Below the pieces are notes generated by a model. That model did not search any database and was not told the origin of the DNA. It saw nothing but the letters and a program-made list of their open reading frames with translations. The position numbers were made by a program, and so were the translations under genes. Shown piece by piece: positions 1 through 6,697 of a stretch of 16,092 bases of DNA (positions are counted from its first letter, which is position 1; the number at the start of each line of letters is the position of its first letter). The DNA comes from an uncultured Pseudomonadota bacterium (lineage in GTDB: Bacteria; Pseudomonadota; Gammaproteobacteria; Methylococcales; Methylomonadaceae): contig CAIUWU010000007.1 of NCBI GenBank assembly GCA_903902945.1, positions 1 to 16,092 on the forward strand, read 5' to 3'.

Positions 1-369
1 TATTGGCCTCCAAAATCAGTTGAGGTGGTTGGTTGCGCGGTGATTTTGCGTGTTTTTTCATATAAATCAAGTTGTTATATTGCAACATCAGTTGTGTGAA
101 TTTGGGAATTGCATCAGTTTCATGGGGTTATGGGTACTTGTTAAATTAAAAATCAGGTTTTTTATGGGGGCGATGCTGATTTTGGCTCGCTTATCTGGCA
201 CTTGATCGGCGTTCGTTTATGTATGGCGCAGTTTGCTGCCGGGTCATGATTAAGTGGCTAATCCCGGTTTAGCCGCAGTTTAGTATGGTGCATTGAAGGT
301 GGACAGAATTTATACTGTGCCGCTTTGAAAACGTCTGGTAATCAGACATTGCAAGCATAGGAAACCGAC
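1..369. other. Intergenic region, no supported gene
   Basis: No reading frame with a credible start, ribosome binding site or protein-like content is visible here on either strand. The sequence is AT-rich in its first half. A TATACT hexamer at 311-316 resembles a -10 element about 55 bases upstream of the SDR gene, but no well-spaced -35 accompanies it. It probably holds the promoter of the downstream gene cluster, although the exact site cannot be fixed. Confidence 0.5.
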
Positions 370-1131
370 ATGTCACAATCAAGCCAGCGTGTTGCCGTTG
401 TAACCGGCGCTACCTCAGGGATCGGCGAAGCAACCGCCAGGAAATTGGTCGCGGAAGGTATTCGCGTGGTCGGTACTGGGCGCAATCAGCAAAAACTGAC
501 GCAGTTACAAGCCGAACTGGGGACCGGTTTTATCGGGATTGCCGGTGATATCAACGATGCATCGATTATCGATGCCTTGTTTGCAACCGCCCACAGCCAT
601 TTCGGTCAGTTGCCCGATATCGTGGTGGCCAATGCCGGGCGCGGCTTGGGTGGTTCGGTGACCGAAACCGATGTCGCCGAATTCAACAAAGTGCTGCAAC
701 TGAATGTCACCAGTACTTTGGTATTGTTGCAGAAGGCCGCCCAAAAAATGCTGCAGTTTCAAGCCCAGCGCTATCCACATAGCGCCGCCGACATCATTAT
801 CATCGGCTCGGTGGTCGGACGAAATATTTCCCCGTTCAGTGCTGTCTATGGCGCAAGCAAATTCGCCGTGCACGCACTGGCCGAAGGTTTGCGCCGCGAA
901 GTCGGTCCCAAAGGCATTCGGGTGTCGCTGGTCGAACCGGGTTTATTGCTGAGTGGTTTTCAGGAGGCGGCCGGTTATAGTGAAGTGATGGTGGACATGT
1001 TTAAACAGAATTTTGGTCCGTTACTGATTGGTGACGATATAGCCAATACCATTCATTTCATGATTACCCAGCCGCCTCATGTGCATATCAGTGAAATCAT
1101 GGTGCGACCGACGCGTCAGGATTATCCATAA
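370..1131 (+). CDS. Short-chain dehydrogenase/reductase (classical SDR, NADP-type likely)
   Basis: This is a cytosolic NAD(P)-dependent oxidoreductase of the classical SDR family, 253 residues, the usual single-domain length. The Rossmann cofactor motif TGATSGIG is at residues 12-19, NAG at 88-90, the structural Asn in LNV at 112, and the catalytic Ser147, Tyr160 and Lys164 (YGASK). A PG pair follows at 190-191. The arginines after the glycine motif (Arg32, Arg38) suggest NADP(H), as in YdfG-like members; the C-terminal EIMVRPTRQ also resembles that group. The substrate cannot be told from sequence. The start at 370 has a weak AGGAAA site just upstream and leaves only six residues before the first strand, as expected. 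A GNAT gene follows after 17 bases in the same direction, so co-transcription is likely. Confidence 0.93.
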   Translation: MSQSSQRVAVVTGATSGIGEATARKLVAEGIRVVGTGRNQQKLTQLQAELGTGFIGIAGDINDASIIDALFATAHSHFGQLPDIVVANAGRGLGGSVTETDVAEFNKVLQLNVTSTLVLLQKAAQKMLQFQAQRYPHSAADIIIIGSVVGRNISPFSAVYGASKFAVHALAEGLRREVGPKGIRVSLVEPGLLLSGFQEAAGYSEVMVDMFKQNFGPLLIGDDIANTIHFMITQPPHVHISEIMVRPTRQDYP

Positions 1132-1148
1132 GTGCCGGCGGCTCTGTC

Positions 1149-1619
1149 ATGAAAATACTCACGCTCAGCGATCAACCGCAAGCCATTCCGCAACTGGCAG
1201 AATGGCATCATCAGCAATGGGCCGCGCTCAATCCTGGCCAGACGCTGCAACAGCGGATTGACAATATGCAGGCTTATCTAAGCGACGACCTGGTGCCGAG
1301 TACTTATCTGGCTCAGGGAACGGTGCTGATGGGCTCGGCAGCCATGATTGCCCATGATATGGATACTCATCCCGAACTAACGCCCTGGCTGGCCAGTGTG
1401 TTTGTGGCACCGCCATTCAGACGGCAGGGGATTGGCAGTCAGCTGGTCAGGCATGTGATGCAAACTGCCCGGCAAGCAGGGGTTAAAACCCTGTATCTGT
1501 TTACCCCGGATCAGGAAAACTTTTATCAACAACTCGGCTGGCGAGTCTTGAACCGCGAAAGCTATCGCGGTCATCAGGTGACCCTCATGTCTGTTGAGCT
1601 GCCCGACTGGCATGGATAA
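1149..1619 (+). CDS. GNAT-family N-acetyltransferase
   Basis: A single-domain GNAT acetyltransferase of 156 residues that would move an acetyl group from acetyl-CoA to an unknown amine. The acetyl-CoA pyrophosphate-binding motif RRQGIG is at residues 91-96, after the beta-strand LASVFVAPPF. The C-terminal FYQQLGW at 125-131 is the usual motif B signature, where the Tyr often acts as general acid. The N-terminal part is variable as in most GNATs, so no substrate can be proposed. The gene starts 17 bases after the SDR stop and lacks a strong Shine-Dalgarno sequence, consistent with translation as part of the same message. proA follows after 71 bases. Confidence 0.9.
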   Translation: MKILTLSDQPQAIPQLAEWHHQQWAALNPGQTLQQRIDNMQAYLSDDLVPSTYLAQGTVLMGSAAMIAHDMDTHPELTPWLASVFVAPPFRRQGIGSQLVRHVMQTARQAGVKTLYLFTPDQENFYQQLGWRVLNRESYRGHQVTLMSVELPDWHG

Positions 1620-1690
1620 GGTCTGTTTGCCAGCTGATTGGGTTATCATCTGCGGCTTTTATCGATTAGCCTGCAACCGGCACTGTTAGC

Positions 1691-2947
1691 ATGATGCGTA
1701 TCAAAACCGTTCAAGACATCGCCCGACAAAGTCGTCTCGCCTCGCGGCAATTATCATCAGCCCCGGATGCGGTCCGCAATTTGGCACTGCAGCGCATGGC
1801 CGAGGCGCTGCAGGCGGTTAAGCAGCAGGTACTTGAGGTCAATGCGCTGGAGGTCAATGCCGCCCGCGAGCAGGGGCAGTCGGCAGCGCTGGTCAAGCGC
1901 CTGACCATCGATGAAAAAACCTTTAACTATATGTTGTCCCGCTTAAACAAAGTGGCACAGGCTCCCGATCCCTTAAACCGGATTCTGGCCGGGCATACCA
2001 ATCCGGCAGGACTGCAGGTTTATAAAAAATCAGTGCCGCTGGGAGTGATCGGCATCATTTATGAGGCGCGCCCCAATGTCACAACCGATGCCGCCGGTGT
2101 CTGCATCAAAAGCGGTAACGCAGTGATTTTGCGCGGCGGTTCGGAAGCCTTGCAAACCAATAGCGTATTGACAGACGCCATGATTGCCGGTGCGGTCAGC
2201 GCCGGCTTGCCGGAACATGCGATTCAGATCATTCCTATCCCCGGCCATGAAGCGGTCGGCGAACTGCTGCAAATGGATGACTATATCGATGTGCTGATTC
2301 CGCGTGGTGGCAAGGGCCTGATCAAGCGGATTGCCGAAGGCACCCGGATTCCGGTGATCAAGCATTACGATGGGATTTGTCATTTGTATATTGCCGCCGA
2401 CGCCGATCCGGCGCAGGCGGTGGCGCTGGCGATTAATTCCAAATGCCAGAGTGTGCAGGTCTGTAATGCGCTGGAAACTCTGCTGGTTGATAAACAGTGC
2501 GCCGCGCAGATGCTGCCGTTGCTGGCGCAGGCATTTCAGGCCCGCCAGATCGAACTGCGTGGCTGTGAACGTACACAACAGTATTTGACCGCCATCGAAC
2601 CGGCCAGCGAAGCAGACTGGCACAGCGAATATCTAGCGCCGATTCTGTCTTTGAAAGTGGTCGATGGCATTGATGCGGCGATCGAACATATCAATTGTTA
2701 TGGCTCCGGTCATACCGATGGCATCGTTACTCAAAGCCTGCAGTTAGCCCGCCAGTTTGAACAGCAAGTGGATTCGGCTTCGGTGATGATCAATGCCTCG
2801 ACCCGTTTGTCAGGCGGTGGTGATTACGGGTTGGGGTCGGTGGTTGGGATCAGTACTGATAAGCTGCATGTGCGCGGCCCGGTTGGCCCAGGTGAACTGA
2901 CCAGCTATAAATGGGTGGCTTACGGCGCTGGTCACTTGCGTGACTAA
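1691..2947 (+). CDS. proA: Glutamate-5-semialdehyde dehydrogenase (gamma-glutamyl phosphate reductase)
   Basis: ProA catalyses the second step of proline synthesis in the cytosol: NADPH-dependent reduction of glutamyl-5-phosphate to glutamate-5-semialdehyde. The protein has 418 residues, close to the E. coli enzyme. Family signatures include VPLGVIGIIYEARPNVT (115-131), SGNAVILRGG (141-150), the active-site region CNALETLLV with the presumed catalytic Cys258, HTDGIVTQ (341-348), and a C-terminal GISTDKLHVRGP block. A second Cys sits at 252 (SKCQSVQVCN), and GSVVGIST replaces the common GAEIGIST, so this is a slightly divergent branch. The gene begins with two ATG codons (1691, 1694) and has no clear Shine-Dalgarno sequence, so the start is uncertain by one codon. 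proB is not in the window; the upstream SDR and GNAT genes have no known link to proline. Confidence 0.97.
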   Translation: MMRIKTVQDIARQSRLASRQLSSAPDAVRNLALQRMAEALQAVKQQVLEVNALEVNAAREQGQSAALVKRLTIDEKTFNYMLSRLNKVAQAPDPLNRILAGHTNPAGLQVYKKSVPLGVIGIIYEARPNVTTDAAGVCIKSGNAVILRGGSEALQTNSVLTDAMIAGAVSAGLPEHAIQIIPIPGHEAVGELLQMDDYIDVLIPRGGKGLIKRIAEGTRIPVIKHYDGICHLYIAADADPAQAVALAINSKCQSVQVCNALETLLVDKQCAAQMLPLLAQAFQARQIELRGCERTQQYLTAIEPASEADWHSEYLAPILSLKVVDGIDAAIEHINCYGSGHTDGIVTQSLQLARQFEQQVDSASVMINASTRLSGGGDYGLGSVVGISTDKLHVRGPVGPGELTSYKWVAYGAGHLRD

Positions 2948-3010
2948 ACTCGCGGTTCTTGACCGGCAGCGAGCGTAGGTTTAACCGCCATCGCTCAGTC
3001 TGGGCGATCA

Positions 3011-3040
3011 GCTGGCGCTTACCAAGGTGCAAGCGCCAGC
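3011..3040. repeat. Perfect 10-bp inverted repeat (hairpin)
   Basis: GCTGGCGCTT at 3011-3020 is perfectly complementary to AAGCGCCAGC at 3031-3040, with a 10-base loop. It lies 64 bases beyond the proA stop codon. The stem is GC-rich but has no T-run on either side, so it is not a standard Rho-independent terminator. It may be a 3'-end stabilising or processing structure. Confidence 0.6.
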
Positions 3041-3075
3041 GCGCAGACACCACGGTCTGGCATGCTTGAGCGCGG

Positions 3076-3084
3076 TTATGCACA
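3076..3084 (+). promoter_or_regulatory. DnaA box (TTATGCACA)
   Basis: An exact match to the DnaA-box consensus TTATNCACA in non-coding DNA, about 170 bases before an inverted pair of further exact boxes. DnaA is the replication initiator and a transcription factor. The match is seen directly; binding is inferred. Confidence 0.5.
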
Positions 3085-3241
3085 AATTGAAAACTGACTG
3101 GTTTCGGTAGTTGTCGGTCATAGTGTTGGCGGGTCCTGGTTGGGTTAGTCTGCTAAGTCATTGATTTATTGAGCCTGGCGAAAAATGGTCAATTTAAGGC
3201 AACCATACGCAAATTAAGCAGTTAGCGTTAGTTTCAAGTGC

Positions 3242-3276
3242 CGATCCACAGACTTATCCACATGTTCTGTGGATAA
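3242..3276. promoter_or_regulatory. Inverted pair of exact DnaA boxes plus a degenerate third box
   Basis: TTATCCACA occurs at 3254-3262 and its exact reverse complement TGTGGATAA at 3268-3276, separated by 5 bases. Both are the strongest-binding form of the DnaA box known from E. coli. CGATCCACA at 3242-3250 is a degenerate box in direct orientation, starting 12 bases before the first exact box. A second nested palindrome pairs ATCCACAGA (3244-3252) with TCTGTGGAT (3266-3274). The array is about 140 bases upstream of the 118-aa gene. It could be a DnaA titration or reactivation site, or a DnaA-controlled promoter region. The same bases could also fold as an RNA hairpin. Confidence 0.6.
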
Positions 3277-3418
3277 CCGCCGCAAAGCCACCGTCACGCC
3301 AGCACTGATAGGAAAGCGGCGCTAAATTTTCTAACATAGCGGCCTGGTTTTTGCCTGACCTGTCATGGCACGACCTATCCGCGCCATAGCTTCATTGACA
3401 GATCTTTGCAAACCGCAT

Positions 3419-3775
3419 ATGAAAAAAACTAAGAAAACCAAGAATCAATGGCTGAAACAAACCGATATCGAAGTAGCCTATTTGTATTTCACAACGGCTA
3501 ATCAGTATCGTGCGGTACTGGCGATGCAAGGTGAGTTTCTGGTCTATGCCCCCAGTTCGGAAGGCATGGCAGCGTTAGCCGACAGTGATGCGATGCCATT
3601 CGAGAACTCGCCCTTCAAAAAATGCCAGATCGTGACGTTTGCCAAAAAGGATTATCAGGCTTTTGCATTCAATGGCACCACCGCGATCAAGCATCCGTTA
3701 TCTCCCGCCCAGCTCGCCGAGGCCATTGATCAATGTAACGCCAAGGCGGCGATTGCGGCTTTGCTGGCCGAGTAG
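3419..3775 (+). CDS. Hypothetical protein, 118 aa
   Basis: I do not recognise this protein. With the start at 3419 it has a lysine-rich N-terminus (MKKTKKTKNQ) followed by a compact alpha/beta-looking region, with a Tyr/Phe-rich strand EVAYLYF at 18-24, Cys69, Cys106 and an alanine-rich C-terminal helix. No signal peptide or membrane segment is visible, so it is probably cytosolic. An in-frame ATG at 3365 would add 18 residues that do not look protein-like; neither start has a good ribosome binding site, so the choice of 3419 is a judgement. The next gene starts 7 bases after the stop, so the two probably form an operon. The inverted DnaA boxes lie upstream. Confidence 0.7.
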   Translation: MKKTKKTKNQWLKQTDIEVAYLYFTTANQYRAVLAMQGEFLVYAPSSEGMAALADSDAMPFENSPFKKCQIVTFAKKDYQAFAFNGTTAIKHPLSPAQLAEAIDQCNAKAAIAALLAE

Positions 3776-3782
3776 GTGTAAT

Positions 3783-4955
3783 TTGAATACGGGATTGTCA
3801 GGAAGGCTGGCTTCTATAGATAGTTTGCGCGGATTGGTCATGGTGTTAATGACGCAGGATCATACCCGCGACTTCTTCAGTAATGCGCATTTCAGTCCTA
3901 CCCATCTGGACAAGACTTCGCTGGCTTTATTTTTAACCCGCTGGATTACGCATTTTTGTGCGCCGGTGTTTGTTGTTCTGGCTGGTACCAGTACTTATCT
4001 CTGGCAGCAGCGTCATGGTGATCAAAGCAGTGTGACGGGATTTCTGTTGCAGCGTGGTGCGCTGTTAATTGTGCTGGTTGGCAGTGTCGAAGCCTGGGCC
4101 TGGAATTTTCGCTATGACTTTACCGATATCCATGTCGGTGTGCTCTGGGCAATAGGCTGGTCGATGATTTTTCTGGCCGGTTTGATCCGCTTACCGGTCA
4201 AGGCGGTGACGCTGACTGGCATTCTGATGATGGTCTTGCATAACCTCTCTGATGGCATTACACCTGCCGATTTTGGCAAGTTGGGATTTTTGTGGTCAAT
4301 ATTGCATACCGGCGACCCTGTAACGCTGGCCGATGGCTGGGTACTTAATCCTTACTATCCATTGATTCCGTGGTTAGGTGTCATCGCAGTCGGCTATGGC
4401 TTCGGTCAGTTGATCAGTAATCATGATTTCATCAAGCCACAAGCTCTGATAATGCTGGGTTTGTTGCTAAGCTTGCTGTTTATCGGCCTCAGATACAGCA
4501 ATTGGTATGGTGATCCCACAATCTGGCGAATTTATCCTGATCCGCTATTTACACTGATGTCGTTCCTTAATTGCCACAAATATCCGCCGTCTCTGTTATA
4601 TCTGCTGATGACGCTTGGGCCTGCTTTAATCGGTTTGGGGGTGTTGCAGGGCTTTCCGGCAAATCGGTTTGCAGTGTTACAGCTATTTGGCCGGACGCCG
4701 CTGTTTTTCTATTTGTTACATTTGTACGTCATTCACTTGCTGGCTATTTTAGTGGCAGCCATTAACGACGGGCCGGTTTCGATTCTGCTGGGCGGTGGAA
4801 TCTGGTTAGCGAATCTGCCCGCAGATTATGGTTTTAGTTTGCCTTGGGTTTATGGGTTCTGGTTGATTGTGTTAACTGTCATGTATCCGTTGTGTATCGG
4901 TTTTGAACGCTTAAAAATGAGCAAAGCCCACTGGCGGTGGTTAAGACTATTCTGA
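3783..4955 (+). CDS. Multi-pass membrane protein, heparan-alpha-glucosaminide N-acetyltransferase-like (DUF1624 type)
   Basis: A hydrophobic protein of 390 residues with roughly ten membrane segments. The N-terminus RLASIDSLRGLVMVLM (8-23), the motif DHTRDFF (26-32), and HFCAPVFVVLAGTSTYLW (57-74) are typical of inner-membrane acyltransferase-like proteins related to HGSNAT and DUF1624; GRTPLFFYLLHLYVIHLLA occurs near the C-terminus. A role in acetylating an extracytoplasmic sugar or lipid is a family inference; no substrate is known. The TTG at 3783 was chosen as start because the conserved SIDSLRG block lies upstream of the first internal ATG (3840), and AGGTG lies at 3774-3778, overlapping the previous stop codon. 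Residues further upstream in frame overlap the preceding gene and look random. The gene ends tail-to-tail with yjdF, overlapping by 9 bases. Confidence 0.85.
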   Translation: MNTGLSGRLASIDSLRGLVMVLMTQDHTRDFFSNAHFSPTHLDKTSLALFLTRWITHFCAPVFVVLAGTSTYLWQQRHGDQSSVTGFLLQRGALLIVLVGSVEAWAWNFRYDFTDIHVGVLWAIGWSMIFLAGLIRLPVKAVTLTGILMMVLHNLSDGITPADFGKLGFLWSILHTGDPVTLADGWVLNPYYPLIPWLGVIAVGYGFGQLISNHDFIKPQALIMLGLLLSLLFIGLRYSNWYGDPTIWRIYPDPLFTLMSFLNCHKYPPSLLYLLMTLGPALIGLGVLQGFPANRFAVLQLFGRTPLFFYLLHLYVIHLLAILVAAINDGPVSILLGGGIWLANLPADYGFSLPWVYGFWLIVLTVMYPLCIGFERLKMSKAHWRWLRLF

Positions 4956-5603
4956 GCGGTTGGTTAAGCGGGGCTGCTTGGGTGATAGCGTTGTTAAGCG
5001 CTGCAGTTGCCGGTCATGTAGTGGCGAAAGACTGAAAATGGCCGTTACAGAGCCGGTCAGGGCCAGAAACATATCGGATTGGGTATCCCAGGGATCGCCC
5101 TGTGTGCCCAGAAACTCATCGGCATTTTGTCCTAAGCAGATGGCAGTTCCCCATTCAAACAGTTCGTAGCTGGCGCTAATCGCAAGGGCAATGCAAATCA
5201 GCAGAAAATTCAGTATTGCTCGTTCTCTAAGGTAATTCAGGCGGATCAATATTTCCCGGGCCAGCATGGTTGGAACCAGGCCCTGAAAGAAATGCCCGAT
5301 TTTGTCATAAGGATTGCGGCTTAGATGCAGCAGGTCTTGTATCTGAAAACCTAACGGCACTCTGGCATAAGAGTAAGCGCCACCCATCATCAATATCATG
5401 GCATGGCAGAAAATCAGTAGATATAACAGGCTGGTCAGCGGAAAGCGCCGGTAAGTAATTAATAAAACCGGTAGCGCCATCATGATGGGAAAGGTCTCGA
5501 GTAGCCAGGTGGTGCGATCAAACGGAGTCAGTCCTGAATATGTCAGCAGGATGATCGACAGTATCAATAATAGTGCCAGTGCTGGTGAGCGATGGTTAGG
5601 CAT
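4947..5603 (-). CDS. yjdF: YjdF-like inner membrane protein (DUF2238)
   Basis: A 218-residue inner membrane protein with about five or six hydrophobic segments, similar in length and motifs to E. coli YjdF. Family signatures are GGAYSYARVP (74-83), the charged loop RNPYDKIGHFFQG (96-108), SYELFEW (145-151) and LGTQGDPWDTQSDM (165-178). The conserved acidic and His residues facing one side suggest a metal or substrate site, but the function of the family is not established. The start at 5603 is supported by an AGGAG site six bases upstream. The last codons overlap the end of the convergent acyltransferase-like gene by 9 bases. A GCTGTC-gct-GACAGC hairpin at 5633-5647 lies just upstream and may be regulatory. 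Confidence 0.9.
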   Translation of the reverse strand: MPNHRSPALALLLILSIILLTYSGLTPFDRTTWLLETFPIMMALPVLLITYRRFPLTSLLYLLIFCHAMILMMGGAYSYARVPLGFQIQDLLHLSRNPYDKIGHFFQGLVPTMLAREILIRLNYLRERAILNFLLICIALAISASYELFEWGTAICLGQNADEFLGTQGDPWDTQSDMFLALTGSVTAIFSLSPLHDRQLQRLTTLSPKQPRLTNRSE

Positions 5604-5632
5604 GTTGTTCTCCTGTTGCTATGTGTCCGATA

Positions 5633-5647
5633 GCTGTCGCTGACAGC
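5633..5647. repeat. Short perfect inverted repeat upstream of yjdF
   Basis: GCTGTC (5633-5638) and GACAGC (5642-5647) are separated by three bases. The element is 30 bases upstream of the minus-strand yjdF start, so it could be a leader hairpin or an operator. Short repeats of this size also arise by chance. Confidence 0.25.
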
Positions 5648-5791
5648 CGTTGCAGATCAGATGGGTTATACAGTAAATGTTCGTCGTTTATTCTGTTGTG
5701 TACTGTGGTAAAAAGCCTGGCCAATGCCATTTTCCGGTTTAAATCAGCCTGATCTTGGCTTATCAGTAGGTTTCATTGAGTGGAGTAGAGC

Positions 5792-6049
5792 ATGCAGTCT
5801 TGGTTTTTTGTCGTGTTTATGGGTGTGTTGACGCTGGGTTGTGCTGAACCCTACGGATACGGTGGCTATGGATATGCAGATTACAATTATGGCGCTTATG
5901 TGGCGCCGGTTACTCCGCCGCCAGGCGGGCGATACATAAGCCCCAGGATGCCAGCACCGGGTTCAAACTGGGGCTGGGCATATCATCCTGAACATGGCTA
6001 TGGCTGGCATCATGAGCAGTATGGCTGGAGACATGAACGGCGTGATTGA
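5792..6049 (+). CDS. Small Gly/Tyr-rich exported protein, possible lipoprotein
   Basis: An 85-residue protein with an N-terminal hydrophobic stretch (WFFVVFMGVLTLG, 4-16) ending in Cys17, then a low-complexity region rich in Gly and Tyr (PYGYGGYGYADYNYGAY), a Pro-rich linker, and a C-terminal half rich in Trp, His, Tyr and Gly. The arrangement suggests export. TLGC resembles a lipobox, but the -3 position is Thr rather than Leu, so lipidation is uncertain; the first residues also lack the usual lysine or arginine. The start has a GGAG site about ten bases upstream. The function is unknown. The His/Tyr/Trp-rich tail resembles small cell-envelope proteins of proteobacteria that carry repeated aromatic-glycine motifs. 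Confidence 0.75.
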   Translation: MQSWFFVVFMGVLTLGCAEPYGYGGYGYADYNYGAYVAPVTPPPGGRYISPRMPAPGSNWGWAYHPEHGYGWHHEQYGWRHERRD

Positions 6050-6077
6050 AATCTCAAACGGTTAAGTTGTGTCGGCA

Positions 6078-6105
6078 AAACTGGAGCCGGGGCTGAAGCC
6101 GGTTT
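6078..6105 (+). repeat. Hairpin downstream of the Gly/Tyr-rich gene
   Basis: AAACTGG (6078-6084) pairs with CCGGTTT (6099-6105) with one G-T wobble, and AGCC/GGCT inside can extend the fold. It begins 28 bases after the stop codon. There is no T-run after the stem, so it is at best a weak terminator or a 3'-end structure. Confidence 0.3.
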
Positions 6106-6130
6106 CATTGCGGTGTTATAAGCTTGGTGT

Positions 6131-6176
6131 TCAGATTTGATTGTGAATTTTCAGGAAGTTTTGGATACTTTCAGGA
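6131..6176 (+). promoter_or_regulatory. TCAG motifs at 20-bp spacing around a possible promoter
   Basis: TTTCAGGA occurs at 6149-6156 and again at 6169-6176, and TCAGA at 6131-6135 keeps the same register, so TCAG recurs at 6131, 6151 and 6171. A possible sigma-70 promoter overlaps them: TTGTGA at 6141-6146 and GATACT at 6164-6169 with a 17-base spacer. Twenty bases is about two helical turns, which would place the motifs on one DNA face. It lies about 150 bases upstream of the 110-aa gene. Confidence 0.3.
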
Positions 6177-6326
6177 TCTGAGTTTGATCGGTATCGCCCG
6201 GGGTTGTGAATGTCGGCTGACAGGCAACTGATGGTAATGATTGCGTCACTGTCAAATGCAGGCCGTAAAACAGAGGCGAGATACTCTGAAGTCGGCTCAA
6301 AATTATCACAATCAAGGGGTAGCGCT

Positions 6327-6659
6327 ATGAGTTTGGAAGTCAAGTTTACCGATGCGCAGTTACGGCGCATCAATCTGCAGTCGATTTTGTATCTGTGTTC
6401 CTGTCCTTCTCAGGTTGGAATGCAGATAGATAGTTTACGGCAGCTGTATGACTATCAGGCCAATTGCGCCGAGCAGGGCCGGACCGATTTGCAAAACCGG
6501 GTTCATCAGCGAATTGCCGAAGCAACCATAGCCGCGCATCGCATCATGGAAGACTGTCTGACCGATGTTATGCAGCTCGAAGGCTGGGATCCTGTCACTA
6601 TGGAAATGTCGAAAGGGTTGCGGGCCATGCTGGAGCAGGAAATCCACAATAACGGCTGA
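6327..6659 (+). CDS. Conserved-looking hypothetical protein, 110 aa
   Basis: A soluble, mostly helical protein of 110 residues whose family I cannot name. The segment ILYLCSCPSQVGMQIDSLRQLYDYQANC (19-46) holds three Cys residues in a CSC...C arrangement, with a fourth Cys in MEDCLTDVM, and looks like a constrained core. The rest is amphipathic helix with many Gln, Arg and Met. No signal peptide or membrane segment is present. The start at 6327 is chosen because AAGGGG lies seven bases upstream; an in-frame ATG at 6210 would add 39 residues lacking such a site and without recognisable content. The gene stands alone between a small exported-protein gene and the convergent kup. The cysteines could bind a metal or respond to redox state, but this is speculation. 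Confidence 0.75.
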   Translation: MSLEVKFTDAQLRRINLQSILYLCSCPSQVGMQIDSLRQLYDYQANCAEQGRTDLQNRVHQRIAEATIAAHRIMEDCLTDVMQLEGWDPVTMEMSKGLRAMLEQEIHNNG

Positions 6660-6670
6660 GTCGCAGCCTA

Positions 6671-6693
6671 GCCGCTGGATCTGAAGCAAGCGG
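6671..6693. terminator. Possible hairpin between convergent genes
   Basis: CCGCT (6671-6675) and AGCGG (6689-6693) are perfectly complementary and can add one G-T pair. The hairpin lies in the 38-base gap between the 110-aa gene and the end of kup, where a bidirectional terminator would be expected. The stem is short and T-runs are absent, so confidence is low. Confidence 0.25.
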
Positions 6694-6697
6694 TGGT

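Larger units (their letters stand above)
2948..3418. other. Structured intergenic region with hairpins and DnaA boxes
   Basis: No supported gene lies in this stretch of 471 bases. It contains the inverted repeat GCGGTT/AACCGC (2952-2957 and 2983-2988), a perfect 10-bp hairpin at 3011-3040, and three exact matches to the DnaA box TTATNCACA at 3076-3084, 3254-3262 and (reverse strand) 3268-3276. A moderately AT-rich part lies between the boxes, about 3145-3240. The hairpins near proA may end its transcript, although no T-tract follows them. Confidence 0.6.

Noticed and set aside
771..779. CTATCCACA in the SDR gene as a DnaA box
   Set aside because: It has one mismatch, is isolated and lies in coding sequence, so chance is the simplest explanation.
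505..873. A 122-codon minus-strand frame inside the SDR gene
   Set aside because: It is antisense to conserved SDR motifs and shows no protein-like features of its own.
2030..2623. A 197-codon open frame on the minus strand inside proA
   Set aside because: It lies wholly antisense to the well-supported proA gene and its translation has no recognisable domain or ribosome site. Long antisense frames are common in genes of this base composition.
3076..3276. Chromosomal replication origin (oriC)
   Set aside because: There are too few boxes, no strongly AT-rich unwinding region, and none of the usual origin neighbours (dnaA, dnaN, rpmH, gidA/parA). A titration or regulatory site fits better.
6131..6373. 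An 80-codon minus-strand frame upstream of and into the 110-aa gene
   Set aside because: It overlaps the probable promoter and the start of the better supported plus-strand gene and has no recognisable content.
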